The notes under the pieces were generated by a model. The model was not told where the DNA came from. It searched no databases and saw nothing but the letters and a program-made list of their open reading frames with translations. A stretch of DNA of 8,808 nucleotides, from the NCBI GenBank assembly GCA_022425465.1, contig JAKMFK010000049.1, positions 1-8,808 of the forward strand, written 5' to 3'. Position numbers and translations under genes: made by a program. Origin of the DNA: Bacteroidia bacterium. GTDB lineage: Bacteria; Bacteroidota; Bacteroidia; NS11-12g; UBA9320. Positions 8,692 to 8,808 of this stretch are shown here, piece after piece; position 1 is the first letter of the stretch; every line of letters starts with the position of its first letter.

Positions 8692-8808
8692 TTATTGAAA
8701 TAATGATTGATCAGGATACGTAGTTAAGTTTGGAGCTAACTGTGTTTCCTCAAGAGCAATAGGTAACCAAAGCTGATTGTCAGAGAAATTAGCTTCTTTG
8801 TCACCATC
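8692..8808 (-). CDS. SusD/RagB family outer-membrane glycan-binding lipoprotein, C-terminal end only
   Basis: Reading the minus strand from the right edge, one frame is open for 38 codons to a TAA at 8692-8694; the rest of the gene is outside the window. The translated tail contains DNQLWLPIALEETQLAPNL and then TTYPDQSLFQ. This resembles the usual end of SusD/RagB proteins, where a Leu/Trp-Pro-Ile-Pro segment is followed by two acidic positions, Asn-Pro-Asn-Leu-like residues and a short tail. These proteins are surface lipoproteins that bind glycans or peptides and cap a SusC-type TonB-dependent transporter, whose gene would be expected upstream, beyond 8808. The frame ends just before a minus-strand terminator, which supports a real gene end. 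With only 38 residues the family call is probable, not certain. Confidence 0.72.
   Translation of the reverse strand, partial: DGDKEANFSDNQLWLPIALEETQLAPNLTTYPDQSLFQ

Overview
The window looks like a chromosomal segment from an AT-rich member of the Bacteroidota. Four things point there: rpoB-rpoC followed by a DUF3467 gene, start codons without Shine-Dalgarno sequences, a promoter matching the Bacteroidota pattern TTTG-N19-TAnnTTTG, and the tail of a SusD/RagB-type gene at the right edge. The RpoC N-terminus, with [12 protein letters not shown], recalls Cytophagia-like sequences more than Bacteroides or Flavobacterium. That finer placement is from memory and is weak.

Layout. Positions 1-1935 hold the C-terminal half of rpoB, cut by the left edge. 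After a 21-bp gap comes complete rpoC (1957-6273), ended by a strong intrinsic terminator (6295-6327). Next are a 104-residue DUF3467 protein (6385-6699, +), an unrecognised coiled-coil-rich exported protein or putative lipoprotein (6696-7250, -), and a two-domain chromate-transporter-family protein (7249-8529, +). A convergent intergenic stretch (8530-8691) carries a terminator for the minus strand, and the last 38 codons of a SusD-like gene (8692-8808, -) enter from the right.

How it fits together. The left two-thirds is the core transcription operon encoding the beta and beta' subunits of RNA polymerase; all catalytic and zinc-binding motifs checked are intact. To its right, three genes in alternating orientation are packed with no noncoding base between them. 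DUF3467 and the exported-protein gene share a TTAA palindrome containing both stop codons. The exported-protein gene and chrA share the start-codon cluster CATCATG. The chrA promoter lies inside the first codons of the opposing gene and predicts a leaderless or nearly leaderless chrA mRNA. chrA also contains a run of eight G exactly between its two homologous halves, where any one-base slip would cut the protein to its N-terminal half.

I found no phage, transposon, CRISPR, rRNA or tRNA sequence, and no clear undescribed multi-gene system. The points most worth a second look are the compact chrA/exported-protein junction and the G8 tract.
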